Shown: positions 16,783-24,660 of the stretch, piece by piece
How positions within the stretch are numbered: position 1 is the first letter of the stretch
Layout: each line of letters opens with the position of its first letter
From: an uncultured Eubacteriales bacterium
GTDB lineage: Bacteria > Bacillota > Clostridia > Oscillospirales > CAG-272
Direction: 5' to 3'
Length of the DNA: 37,321 nt
Assembly: GCA_900549725.1 (NCBI GenBank)
Contig: URPL01000017.1
Span: forward strand, 1-37,321
The notes under the pieces: generated by a model
Databases searched by the model: none
Told to the model about the DNA's origin: nothing
Seen by the model: the letters and a program-made list of their open reading frames with translations, nothing else
Program-made: the position numbers and the translations under genes

Positions 16783-16811
16783 ATTGTACCATATCTTTCC
16801 GAAAAACGCAA
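16783..16811 (-). promoter_or_regulatory. Promoter of the surface-protein gene
   Basis: Minus strand: TTGCGT (16806-16811), 17-base spacer, TACAAT (16783-16788). It lies about 45 bases past the stop of the DUF4097 gene, with no clear terminator between them, so read-through is possible. Confidence 0.72.
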
Positions 16812-16856
16812 CCGCTTTGATAAAAAATCATTCATTTTTTCGCCCTTTGGCATAAT

Positions 16857-17816
16857 TTATTGCAATGTGATTTTGATATCGCCCGTTTTCGTTATGATTT
16901 CGCATTTGCCGCCCGCGGTGCTCCTTGGCACGCTGACCGCCCCGGTTTTGCTTTGTGCCGAAAAAAGCTTTTCGCTGCAAAGGCTTCCGCGGACACTTCC
17001 TGTGGTGGTTTCGATTGCAATCTCCGCGGCATCGCTTTGCTGCAGCCGGACATCACCCGTGCGGTTTCGAATATCCATCTCACCATCAATAAGCACCTTC
17101 TCGAGAGCAATGATACCTGTGCTGCTTTCTGCGGAAAGCGCCTCGCCGCGCACAGAGGTCAAATTGATATTTCCGGTGCTCGTTTTCACAAATATCCGGT
17201 TTTCGCAGCTGAGGCTCTGTATCGTAAGATTTCCGGTGGTTGTTGTCAGGTTGATTTGCTTTGCTCCGGAATTTTCAAGGCTGCAATTTCCCGTGGTCAG
17301 ACGAACCGCAATCTCCGAAAGCGTCGTCGCGGCGCAGCGGACCGATGCGGTGGTGCCGTCGATTTGTATCGATTCAAATGTAAAGTCGGCGGGAATCGCA
17401 ATATCCCCTGTTTTTGTGTTCAGCTGCAGTGACCGATATTCTTTTTCCGGCAGAAAAACAGTGATTTTCGGCGATTCAAACCATATCCCGGCATATGCAT
17501 ACCAGCTGCGCGTATTGCTCTCGGTGATGCGCAAGGTATCGTTCTCTACCGCAACGGAATAGCGCACCGAGCTTGTTTCCTTGCAGACGACGCGGCACAT
17601 TTCATCGGTGGGACAAAATTCGATCTCTGCCGTTGTCAGCTCCACGAAAAGGTTTGAAAACGGCTCTTCCACCGTATAGGTATGCGTTTCATATCTTTCC
17701 GTTGCAAATGCATCAAAACGAAATCCACCCGCCGCAAACGCGCAGCCGACCAAAACACAGCCGAGCACGACAAACGCCGCAGCAACGGTCAGCCAAATTT
17801 TCGTTGCCTTTTTCAT
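16857..17816 (-). CDS. DUF4097-family putative adhesin
   Basis: 319 residues; ATG at 17816 with GGGAGG upstream, overlapping the DUF1700 gene by 4 bases (ATGA). One N-terminal membrane segment (about residues 7-28) precedes an outside domain of repeating strands with the signature S/T-T-G-N/D-I/V, about eight times between residues 110 and 319, as in DUF4097 (LiaG-like) proteins. These fold as a beta-solenoid and sit with DUF1700 and PadR genes across Firmicutes. The role is unproven but linked to envelope stress in LiaG-type systems. Confidence 0.88.
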   Translation of the reverse strand: MKKATKIWLTVAAAFVVLGCVLVGCAFAAGGFRFDAFATERYETHTYTVEEPFSNLFVELTTAEIEFCPTDEMCRVVCKETSSVRYSVAVENDTLRITESNTRSWYAYAGIWFESPKITVFLPEKEYRSLQLNTKTGDIAIPADFTFESIQIDGTTASVRCAATTLSEIAVRLTTGNCSLENSGAKQINLTTTTGNLTIQSLSCENRIFVKTSTGNINLTSVRGEALSAESSTGIIALEKVLIDGEMDIRNRTGDVRLQQSDAAEIAIETTTGSVRGSLCSEKLFSAQSKTGAVSVPRSTAGGKCEIITKTGDIKITLQ

Positions 17817-18415
17817 TGTGCCGCCTCCCTTTTGACAAGCCTTGTTTTTATCCGAAGGATCGTTTTTGCGGTCAGATGCAAAATTCCCTTTGTTGTAGCC
17901 ATGCCGCCGAAGAAAAGAAAAATCGAAAAACCGCCGCAAAGCATGCCGCAGCCAAACATTCCGAGCGCTGCGGGCGCGCTGCCGCGCAAAAAGAATACAA
18001 TGCCGAGCACAATTCCGCAAAGAAGCGCTGCGGCAAAGGACAGCACAAGTGCCCACAAGGTGACAATCACTGCCCACAGAGCGATATAAATCGAAAACAC
18101 AATAGCCGCAGCGGCAATGAGCAGGGCGAGCCAGAGCGGAGAACCAGCGGCAAGCAGGACAATCTCCCATGGCCGCAGCGCTCTGCGCGGCTTCACCTTT
18201 TCGCGAACAAGCTTTGAAAGCGAGGTGTCCGACAGCGCCCCCTTCACAATTTCATCCACCGTGCCGACCGCGATCACGGCTTCCTCCTCGGAAAGCCCCT
18301 CTTCCATGCGGTCGTTGATCATTTCGTCATAAAAAGCGATGCGCTCTTCCGTATCCGTAAGCGGCAGCGCGCCCAAGCCACCGCGCAGCTGCGCAAGAAA
18401 TTCCTCTTTATTCAT
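17813..18415 (-). CDS. DUF1700 (HAAS-domain) membrane protein
   Basis: 200 residues; ATG at 18415 after AAGGAGGAG. The N-terminal 70 residues form the helical HAAS domain (MNKEEFLAQLRGGLGALP, then YDEMINDRMEEGLSEEEAV). Several membrane segments follow between about 85 and 180. It overlaps PadR by 8 bases upstream and DUF4097 by 4 downstream, so all three are coupled. It is likely a membrane partner of the PadR-controlled unit. Confidence 0.9.
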   Translation of the reverse strand: MNKEEFLAQLRGGLGALPLTDTEERIAFYDEMINDRMEEGLSEEEAVIAVGTVDEIVKGALSDTSLSKLVREKVKPRRALRPWEIVLLAAGSPLWLALLIAAAAIVFSIYIALWAVIVTLWALVLSFAAALLCGIVLGIVFFLRGSAPAALGMFGCGMLCGGFSIFLFFGGMATTKGILHLTAKTILRIKTRLVKREAAQ

Positions 18416-18728
18416 GCCGATTCTCCTCCTTTGTCACAAAGCGATAAACAGAAACCATCTCTTCCCACTCCTTGCGGAAAGCATCGAGCCGTGCAAGCCC
18501 CGCCTGTGTAATATGATAATATTTTCGCAGCCTGCCGTCATATTCCGCGGTGCGCACGGTCAACATGCCTGCGCCCTCCAGGCGCTTGAGAATAGTATAC
18601 AGAGTCGATTCCGAAAGCAAAAGACAGGGCTTAAGATCCTTGATAATCTTATATCCGTAGGAATCTTCGTCTTTGATCGCAGCCAACACGCAGACATCCA
18701 GCAGTCCCCGTTTTAATTGGACATCCAT
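18408..18728 (-). CDS. PadR-family transcriptional regulator
   Basis: 106 residues; ATG at 18728 with GGGAGG 6 bases upstream. It is a complete small PadR winged-helix protein, with the conserved YGYKIIKDL and STLYTILKRLEGAGML in the recognition region and YYHITQAGLARL in the wing. It lacks the long C-terminal extension of larger PadR proteins. It is the first gene of the PadR-DUF1700-DUF4097 operon, and the palindrome over the promoter suggests that it represses its own operon. Confidence 0.92.
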   Translation of the reverse strand: MDVQLKRGLLDVCVLAAIKDEDSYGYKIIKDLKPCLLLSESTLYTILKRLEGAGMLTVRTAEYDGRLRKYYHITQAGLARLDAFRKEWEEMVSVYRFVTKEENRHE

Positions 18729-18743
18729 ACAATACCTCCCATC

Positions 18744-18754
18744 ATGTAATACAT
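18744..18754. promoter_or_regulatory. Probable PadR operator
   Basis: Inverted repeat ATGTA-N-TACAT, overlapping the last bases of the -10 box and lying at the likely transcription start. The ATGT/ACAT half-sites resemble known PadR operators. Assignment to this PadR is inferred from position. Confidence 0.55.
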
Positions 18755-18781
18755 CATATCACGAAGTATAGGCTTTGTCAA
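18753..18781 (-). promoter_or_regulatory. Promoter of the PadR operon
   Basis: Minus strand: perfect TTGACA (18776-18781), 17-base spacer, TATGAT (18753-18758). This is one of the strongest promoters in the window, consistent with control by a repressor. Confidence 0.88.
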
Positions 18782-18797
18782 GAGAAAAACAAAAAAA

Positions 18798-18819
18798 GCG
18801 GGAAGATTTCTCTTCCCGC
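18798..18819 (-). terminator. Terminator of the vanY-to-cyclophilin operon
   Basis: A 9-bp stem GCGGGAAGA/TCTTCCCGC with a 4-base loop runs into TTTTTTTGTTTTT on the minus strand, about 60 bases after the last cyclophilin stop. Confidence 0.9.
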
Positions 18820-18880
18820 CCATAGCCTGTTTTCGGGCATCACACGCCGGCAGCTATACAGTACGCCGATTTTTTGCCGT

Positions 18881-19486
18881 TTAATCAACCACACGAATGG
18901 TCTTGATGACCTGGTCCTCATACGGTTTATCGTTACCGTCGCGCTTCACGGCGGCAATCGCATCCGCGACATCCATTCCCCCGGTTACCATACCGAATGC
19001 GGCATACTGCCCGTCCAGAAAATCATCGTCTGCAACGCAGATGAAAAACTGCGAAGATGCGGAATTATAGTTTTGGCTGCGCGCCATGGAGAGAACGCCT
19101 CTTTTGTGCGAAAGCGTATTATTGACGCCGTTTGCCGTAAATTCGCCCTCGACCGTCTCCTTTGATCCGCCGTATCCGGTGCCCTGCGGGTCGCCCCCCT
19201 GGATCATAAAGCCGGGGATCACGCGATGGAAGATCAGCCCGTCATAAAAGCCTTCCTTTGCAAGCTTTACAAAGTTTGCCACGGTTTTGGGCGCAATATC
19301 GGGATAAAGCTCCGCTTTCATCACGCCGCCGTTTTGCATTTCGATTTCAATCATAATTACATTTTCTCCTTTATCATTTGTTTTTGTATTTTCCGTGTCA
19401 TTTTGCGCTGTCTGTTTGCATCCGGCAAGCAGCGCGCCGCAAAGAAGCAGCGCAAGCAAGCCGCAAAGCAATCGTTTTGTTTTCAT
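18881..19486 (-). CDS. Cyclophilin-type peptidyl-prolyl isomerase lipoprotein (second copy)
   Basis: 201 residues; ATG at 19486 with AGGAGG upstream, 12 bases after the first copy. A signal peptide ends in the lipobox LAGC (Cys22). The cyclophilin domain starts near residue 45 and keeps the catalytic Arg in IFHRVIPGFMIQGGD, ASSQFFIC, and a C-terminal AIAAVKRDG helix. It acts outside the membrane on proline bonds of exported proteins. Its N-terminal linker is rich in Asn/Lys/Asp, unlike the first copy. Confidence 0.92.
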   Translation of the reverse strand: MKTKRLLCGLLALLLCGALLAGCKQTAQNDTENTKTNDKGENVIMIEIEMQNGGVMKAELYPDIAPKTVANFVKLAKEGFYDGLIFHRVIPGFMIQGGDPQGTGYGGSKETVEGEFTANGVNNTLSHKRGVLSMARSQNYNSASSQFFICVADDDFLDGQYAAFGMVTGGMDVADAIAAVKRDGNDKPYEDQVIKTIRVVD

Positions 19487-19498
19487 AGCTTCCTCCTT

Positions 19499-20101
19499 TT
19501 ATTTTACGATCCGAATGGAACGAATCGCAATATCCTCCACGGGACGGTCCGCATCGTCGGTCTGCACCGCAGCGATGGCATCCAGCACGTCAAATCCGTC
19601 TGTCACCTTGCCGAAAGCCGCATATTCTCCGTCCAGCTTTTTGCATTGCTCAAGACAAATAAAAAACTGAGAGGACGCCGTATTGTAGCCATTGGGCTTG
19701 CGCGCCATAGAGACGGTGCCGCGCTCATGATGCAGGGTGTTGCCGCTATAACCGTTTGCGGAGAATTCTCCCTCAATAGTCTGCTCGGAGCCGTAGTACC
19801 CTTTTCCGGTCGGGTCACCCGTTTGAATCAGGAAATTAGGAACCACACGATAAATAAGAAGCCCGTCATAAAACTGCTCATTGCAGAGCTTCACAAAATT
19901 GGAGACTGTTTTCGGCGCAATATCCGGATAGAGCTCAAGAGAAATGGTTCGCTCATCCACGAGCGTAATCTGCGCATGTACAACCTCACCGGGCGCAAAA
20001 CTCGGCGCTTTGTCTTTGCACCCAACGAGAAACGGTAAACACAGCAGCGCACAAAAGCTCAACAGAGCAATCGCCTTGCCCTTATTCTTCATTTTCCGCA
20101 C
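19499..20101 (-). CDS. Cyclophilin-type peptidyl-prolyl isomerase lipoprotein (first copy)
   Basis: 200 residues. The start is a GTG at 20101, since GGGAGG is 7 bases upstream of it but 16 bases from the next ATG. The lipobox is LVGC (Cys28). The domain keeps the active-site Arg but reads IYRVVPNFLIQTGD, where the usual His is Tyr and the second Gly is Thr; this may lower activity or change substrate. ASSQFFICL is intact. It is a paralogue of the next gene, at roughly half identity by eye. It overlaps the YwaF-like gene by 20 bases. Confidence 0.9.
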   Translation of the reverse strand: MRKMKNKGKAIALLSFCALLCLPFLVGCKDKAPSFAPGEVVHAQITLVDERTISLELYPDIAPKTVSNFVKLCNEQFYDGLLIYRVVPNFLIQTGDPTGKGYYGSEQTIEGEFSANGYSGNTLHHERGTVSMARKPNGYNTASSQFFICLEQCKKLDGEYAAFGKVTDGFDVLDAIAAVQTDDADRPVEDIAIRSIRIVK

Positions 20102-20912
20102 AGCCGGTCCTCCCTTCGTTTAAACCGATATTTTCGGATACATGAGTGCTGTCGACAGCGGATCTGTGTGCTTTGAGCTTGTCCAGCAGCCAAAATACGG
20201 CGTACACAAGCGCCATATAGAAAAGCAGGATCACAAGAGACGGCAATTCGTAGAAAAACGGGTACGGAATCCACCGCCAAAAAAGATTCAGAATGCTGAT
20301 ATCCGCGCCATAGGTAAAGAAATAATTGGCGCGATCGCACAATGCCGTTGCACGTAAAAGCAGGTTCACAAGATGCGCCCCGACGGAAATAGCAAAAAAG
20401 GAAGCGACAATTCCCGGAAAATCCCGCACCGCCGGCCGATAAAAGCCCAGCGTTGCCAGGCACATGCCGCAGACAAAGATAAGCGCATGCGTGAGATAAA
20501 ACCCGAGAATACGCGGCACAAGCAGCGAAAAGCCGTGAAATGCGGGCTCCGGGAAAAGCAGCGCCATCATTGCGCCGAGCGGCGCAATGATGAAAGAAAA
20601 GCCGAGCAAAAAGCGCTTTTTGGTCAAAAGCCCGATCGGAATCAAAAACAAATTGATATTGCACAGCTGAATGGGCAGCTCATTGAGCCAGTTGAAGCGC
20701 TCCGCCCCGTCGATGCGAAGAAATTCGGCATCCACGGACAAAAACGCCTTGTATACGAAAAAAATCAGAAGATTGACCGCGCACAGCACAATCAGAAAAT
20801 TTGTTTTCCATACCTCGCTCTTTTTCCGAAACAGAAAATGCAGGGCAAACGGCAGCAGAACCGTTACGGCTAAAAGAGAAAGATGGAGCGGATGAAATGT
20901 TTCAAGTATCAT
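20082..20912 (-). CDS. YwaF/TIGR02206-family membrane protein
   Basis: 276 residues from the ATG at 20912 (AAGGA upstream); an in-frame ATG at 20945 lacks a site. There are about seven membrane segments. The conserved LPIQLCNINLFL and ILGFYLTHALIF stretches, and the C-terminal PFFYELPSLVILLFYM, match the YwaF family, whose function is unknown. It overlaps the first cyclophilin gene by 20 bases and lies 41 bases after the holin-like gene. Confidence 0.85.
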   Translation of the reverse strand: MILETFHPLHLSLLAVTVLLPFALHFLFRKKSEVWKTNFLIVLCAVNLLIFFVYKAFLSVDAEFLRIDGAERFNWLNELPIQLCNINLFLIPIGLLTKKRFLLGFSFIIAPLGAMMALLFPEPAFHGFSLLVPRILGFYLTHALIFVCGMCLATLGFYRPAVRDFPGIVASFFAISVGAHLVNLLLRATALCDRANYFFTYGADISILNLFWRWIPYPFFYELPSLVILLFYMALVYAVFWLLDKLKAHRSAVDSTHVSENIGLNEGRTGCAENEE

Positions 20913-20953
20913 AAAGTGTCCTTCCCCGCAAACGGAGGTAATCATTCAAAAAA

Positions 20954-21211
20954 TCAGTTTTCGGTATGCCTGGGAGATGTCGATTCGGCAGGAAGCGCGC
21001 GGTCGACCTCCGGAATGCCCGCCACAGAGGTCAGCACGGATAATACCGCGGAAAGCGCCGCTGTGCTGAGCACCATGCGCCAATCAACGGCGGAAAATAC
21101 GGCAGCGGCACCGATTGCCGCAAGTGCGGATTGCGCCGCCGTTCGCGCGGCACGAACTCCCGCTGCGCGCAACCAAAGTAAAAATGCCCCGTTTTGAATC
21201 GCCTTTTTCAA
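20954..21211 (-). CDS. r1t-like phage holin family protein
   Basis: 85 residues. The start is a TTG at 21211, 9 bases after a G7 run that would serve as ribosome site. The central core (aromatic-poor helix RAARTAAQSALAAIGAAAV, then VDWRMVLSTAALSAVLSVLTSVAGIPEV) matches the r1t-type holin family, two short membrane helices joined by VDWR. In phages these form pores releasing endolysin; here no phage or lysin gene is adjacent. It sits inside a cell-envelope operon. Confidence 0.8.
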   Translation of the reverse strand: MKKAIQNGAFLLWLRAAGVRAARTAAQSALAAIGAAAVFSAVDWRMVLSTAALSAVLSVLTSVAGIPEVDRALPAESTSPRHTEN

Positions 21212-21246
21212 AATACCGTTCCCCCCCTTTTTTTATGCTCATTCTT

Positions 21247-21277
21247 ACTATATGCAAAAATGAGAAAAAGGGAACAA
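21247..21277 (-). promoter_or_regulatory. Weak possible promoter before the holin-like gene
   Basis: Minus strand: TTGTTC (21272-21277) and TATAGT (21247-21252) separated by 19 bases, longer than usual. It would allow the holin-like and downstream genes to be expressed apart from sortase. Confidence 0.3.
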
Positions 21278-21280
21278 ATC

Positions 21281-22090
21281 TTACGGGGCAACCACCCCGA
21301 CCAGCACCGCACGCGCATCGTCAAATTCATAGGTGCAGGTGGAAAGCGAAAACAGATGCGCATCCGCAGTTACTGCCAGCTCCGTGCGATACATCGCAGT
21401 TTCATCGATATAGCGCAGCAATGCTTCACGTGCCGCAGCATCCTCAAAGGAAACGGTGAAAATCGGCGCGGAGGCATCCACCACCAAAAACGCAAAAAAT
21501 TCCAGGCGATATTGCCGCTGCGGCGTCGTATAGTAGCCGGTTAAATGAGAGCGGAAAAACGCTTCATTGCGGCAGGCGCGGATATCTGCAAACATCGTGC
21601 CGTTTTTCATATGATGCCCGTAAAGAATCGTTTGAAAATCGGTTTCGAAATTGCAGCGATAATCCATAAATACCGAACCGGAAGCAAGCGGCTGCCGATA
21701 GAGATTATGTGTAAGATAAAACGCATTATCCCCTGTCTGCAAAACGGGATACTCCACGCGGCTGTCCGGAATGCTGATCCATCCGATAATCTCCGGGTTT
21801 TGCTGCTGCAATGCAGCAAGCCCTGTGTATTTGGGGCTCTCTTGCTTTTCCTCCGAATCGGCAGAGGGAGGCTCGCCGGGCAAAGCCTGCGTGCCGTCTC
21901 TCTCGGCTGTGGACGAAACATCTTCAATAGGCGGGCGATACTGCAAAAGATCCTGCTCCGTTTTTTTCTCTTTCAGAGTCATCAGCCCGTATTTGCCGAG
22001 CTGAAATGCGCTGTAGCAAAATACGCACGCGCACAGCACTATGACACAAATCCGGAGTACGGTAAACACTGTTTGTCTCGTTCGCTTCAT
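21281..22090 (-). CDS. srtB: Class B sortase
   Basis: 269 residues; ATG at 22090 with AAGGGAG upstream, overlapping mtaB by 4 bases. An N-terminal membrane anchor (about 10-28) and an acidic Pro-rich linker (50-85) precede the catalytic domain. The catalytic triad is His159 in ILYGHHM, Cys252 in LSTCTYEF and Arg260 in DDARAVLVG, with the extra N-terminal helix typical of class B. It joins secreted proteins to peptidoglycan or pilin partners. Its substrate is not adjacent; the APKTGD protein at 15596-16724 is the only sortase-signal protein in the window. Confidence 0.92.
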   Translation of the reverse strand: MKRTRQTVFTVLRICVIVLCACVFCYSAFQLGKYGLMTLKEKKTEQDLLQYRPPIEDVSSTAERDGTQALPGEPPSADSEEKQESPKYTGLAALQQQNPEIIGWISIPDSRVEYPVLQTGDNAFYLTHNLYRQPLASGSVFMDYRCNFETDFQTILYGHHMKNGTMFADIRACRNEAFFRSHLTGYYTTPQRQYRLEFFAFLVVDASAPIFTVSFEDAAAREALLRYIDETAMYRTELAVTADAHLFSLSTCTYEFDDARAVLVGVVAP

Positions 22091-23433
22091 ACATTGCTCC
22101 CTTTCATGCGCTCCGTCCCACACAGCTCGGCAAGTAAAGCACCGTCCGGCAAAACCTCGCGCAGCAAAACCTCGGCAAATGTATTATGTAGATCTGTGTC
22201 GCTTTTGACTCTGACCTCCAAAAAAGAGGCGGTGTGTCCCTGCGCAAATCCGTTTTCAAAGGTTTCAAACAAAACCGTGTCGGTTTTGCCGAGCCGGTCA
22301 CAAAGCAGTGCCATGCGTGCGGCTTGCATATGCTGCGACGCAATGTGGACGCGCCTTGCCTTTTGCAGCTTTGTCAGCTGCCCCGGCAGGCAATCAGCCT
22401 CCGTGCCGCGGCGGCGGGAATAGGGGAAAATATGTATATAAAGAAAACCGGCGCAATCGATAAATTTAAGTGTTTTTGCAAATTCCTCTTCCGTTTCTCC
22501 CGGGAAGCCGACCAACAGATCCGTGGTAAACTGCACATTCGGGATCTTCTCACGCATCAGAGCAAGCGTGCTGAGCACATCCTCCGCACGGTACCGCCTG
22601 CGCATGCGATGCAACACCGTATCGCAGCCGCTCTGCACGGAAAGATGGAAATGAGGCGCCAAATGCGAAAGCTTTGCCATGCGTTCAATCACGGCGGAAC
22701 GCATATACGAAGGGTCGAGCGAGCCGAGGCGAATCCGCGCGATGCCCGGAATCTCGTTCACGGCTTCGCACAGATCGACCAGGCGCTCTGCGCCGAGATC
22801 TTTTCCCCAGGAACCGGCTTCAATGCCGGTAAGAACCACCTCGCGGTACCCGCGCGCCGCCAAGCCGCGCACCTCTGCCAGAACCTGTTCCTTCGGCTTT
22901 GAGACGACACCGCCGCGTGCCAGCGGAATGGCACAATAGCTGCAGCGATTTTCGCAGCCGTCCTCTATTTTGACGTAGGCGCGGGTGCGTTCCGAGCCGT
23001 TTACGCACATCGGCTCAAACGGCAGAGCATCGGGCGCGCAGACCGCAACCTGCGGCGTGTTTTTTTCTCTCCTGAAAAACTGCTCCGCCGCATGTACAAC
23101 GGAAAGCTTATTGCGGGAACCGCACAGATAATCGCAAATTCCAAGCGCCTGCACATCGTTTGTGGCGACTTGAGTATAGCAGCCCGTTGCCGCCAAAAAC
23201 GAGTTCGGGTTTTCGCGGCGCAGCCGATGCAAAAGCTGGCGACATTTGCGGTCGCTTTCCGCCGTGACGGTGCAGGTATTGACGACAATGCAATCAGCAT
23301 GCCGCGCATCATGCACGACCGTGAAGCCGCTTTCCAGCAGCCCCTGCTCAATGGCACGGCTTTCATATTGGCTGACCTTGCAGCCGAGCGTGAGAACGGT
23401 CGCCGTAAGCTTTTCTGAATTGAGAGTGTTCAT
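22087..23433 (-). CDS. mtaB: tRNA threonylcarbamoyladenosine methylthiotransferase MtaB
   Basis: 448 residues; ATG at 23433 after GGAG. The N-terminal UPF0004 domain holds Cys18, Cys54 and Cys85 for one Fe-S cluster. The radical-SAM motif is Cys160-x3-Cys164-x2-Cys167 (GCENRCSYC). A C-terminal TRAM-like domain begins near residue 370. The GCKVSQYES start and length fit the MtaB (YqeV) branch rather than MiaB or RimO. It makes the 2-methylthio modification of t6A37 in tRNA-Lys. It is 6 bases after the VanY-type gene. Confidence 0.93.
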   Translation of the reverse strand: MNTLNSEKLTATVLTLGCKVSQYESRAIEQGLLESGFTVVHDARHADCIVVNTCTVTAESDRKCRQLLHRLRRENPNSFLAATGCYTQVATNDVQALGICDYLCGSRNKLSVVHAAEQFFRREKNTPQVAVCAPDALPFEPMCVNGSERTRAYVKIEDGCENRCSYCAIPLARGGVVSKPKEQVLAEVRGLAARGYREVVLTGIEAGSWGKDLGAERLVDLCEAVNEIPGIARIRLGSLDPSYMRSAVIERMAKLSHLAPHFHLSVQSGCDTVLHRMRRRYRAEDVLSTLALMREKIPNVQFTTDLLVGFPGETEEEFAKTLKFIDCAGFLYIHIFPYSRRRGTEADCLPGQLTKLQKARRVHIASQHMQAARMALLCDRLGKTDTVLFETFENGFAQGHTASFLEVRVKSDTDLHNTFAEVLLREVLPDGALLAELCGTERMKGSNV

Positions 23434-23439
23434 AAATTA

Positions 23440-24504
23440 TTACTCCGCTTCGGAGGGAATCCGATAAGAGATCAGAAATCCGTCGCTGTTATTGCCGAGG
23501 ATGGTATATTCCGTGTTCTTCGGGACGGGCACCTGCTGCTCCGCTGCGTCGTCCGCCTGATAGAAATAAATCCCGTATTGCGTGCCGTCGGGCGAGGCGA
23601 CCTTCGCATGCACGCCTTCATAGGTGTATATGCGAATATTCTCTAAATAGTATTCCATGGTATAGTTCTGACTCTGCATGAAGATTGCATGGGGCACGGT
23701 GACATAGCGAAAATGCCAGGATTCAAAACTGATGCCGGTTTCGGTCTCTTTTCCCTTCGGATAACGCAAAATAAAACCGTATTCCGCCATATGATCATAC
23801 AGCCATGCATAATTTCCTTCATCGCGCACTGCGGTGATGCCGCGGGAATTATAGATTGCAAGATCAAGGGCAAGCCCGCTGTGATGCTCGCTGTATCCGG
23901 GAACGCTGACATATTTTTTCGTATACTCTTCCCCGTAATCACGCATATAATCATCCCAAACCTCCTGCTGCTCTTCCTTGGAGCGGTAGGCGCTGTTCAC
24001 CATCAGATCGCCGATACCGGTCGCCTGTGAAAAGGCATCCAGAAAATCGTTCAGCGCATCAATGGTTGCGCGGGAAAGCTTGATGTTCTTGCTACGCACG
24101 GAATAGGAAGAAGATTTATAATCGAACACGCTGACAGGTTCTTCCCAAAGTTCAAAGTGAAACGGTGTATCCGGATTAACCAAAATCAGTTCCCCCTGAA
24201 AAATTGCATCGCGGGAAACCGTGACATAATCGGTGGTTGCCTCCAGAGGATCAAAATAGGAAAGCTCCGGCCCGTAGAGCACATTGCCATCACTTGTCGG
24301 CCCGGGCGCTGCCTTTTGTTTTCCGAGGAGACCGTCCCAATCAATGGAGCGCACCACGAAAACAGCGGCGGTTACCACGACCATCAAAACCAAAAGCAGC
24401 ACGGCGGCGCTGAAAATTCTGCGCCGCATCCGCACACGGCGGCGTGCAGCAATGCGCTGCTTTTGCAGCTGTCTTTTTTCAAACGGAGATAGCGGCTGAT
24501 TCAC
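23440..24504 (-). CDS. VanY-type D-alanyl-D-alanine carboxypeptidase, membrane-anchored
   Basis: 354 residues; the start is a GTG at 24504 after AAAGGGGAG. A basic N-terminus and membrane segment (about 29-50) anchor it. The M15B catalytic domain lies near residues 165-290, with the zinc motif SEHHSGLALD (S-x-H-x2-G-x-A-x-D) and ESWHFRY (the terminal His). It removes the last D-Ala from peptidoglycan stems. The 60 residues after the domain are unassigned. It leads an envelope operon with sortase and cyclophilins. No vancomycin-resistance genes are near, so a housekeeping role is likelier. Confidence 0.9.
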   Translation of the reverse strand: MNQPLSPFEKRQLQKQRIAARRRVRMRRRIFSAAVLLLVLMVVVTAAVFVVRSIDWDGLLGKQKAAPGPTSDGNVLYGPELSYFDPLEATTDYVTVSRDAIFQGELILVNPDTPFHFELWEEPVSVFDYKSSSYSVRSKNIKLSRATIDALNDFLDAFSQATGIGDLMVNSAYRSKEEQQEVWDDYMRDYGEEYTKKYVSVPGYSEHHSGLALDLAIYNSRGITAVRDEGNYAWLYDHMAEYGFILRYPKGKETETGISFESWHFRYVTVPHAIFMQSQNYTMEYYLENIRIYTYEGVHAKVASPDGTQYGIYFYQADDAAEQQVPVPKNTEYTILGNNSDGFLISYRIPSEAE

Positions 24505-24538
24505 AAAAGCTCCCCTTTCCTGCTAAAATCATAGTATC

Positions 24539-24547
24539 AGTATAGCA
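24539..24547 (-). promoter_or_regulatory. Possible extended -10 promoter of the VanY-type operon
   Basis: Minus strand TGC-TATACT, an extended -10 element, with no good -35 box at the usual distance. It lies about 35 bases before the GTG start. Confidence 0.45.
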
Positions 24548-24617
24548 TATTATCGCCGTTTCTTTGTGAACATAATATGAACTTTCCGCAGCGTGCCGCA
24601 CGGAACGAAAAAAAGCA

Positions 24618-24640
24618 CCCTCCCCGAAAAACGGGGAGGG
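24618..24640 (-). terminator. Terminator of the seven-gene permease operon
   Basis: A perfect 9-bp GC stem CCCTCCCCG/CGGGGAGGG with a 5-base loop runs into TGCTTTTTTTCG on the minus strand, about 20 bases after the last permease gene. Confidence 0.93.
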
Positions 24641-24660
24641 CGCTCGAAAAAGACTGAAAA

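Noticed and set aside
20954..21211. Holin-like gene as the edge of a prophage
   Set aside because: No endolysin, structural, integrase or replication genes are adjacent; neighbours on both sides are cellular envelope genes in the same operon.
23440..24504. Vancomycin-resistance cluster suggested by the VanY-type gene
   Set aside because: No vanR/S, vanH, ligase or vanX homologue is present; VanY-type carboxypeptidases are common housekeeping wall enzymes.
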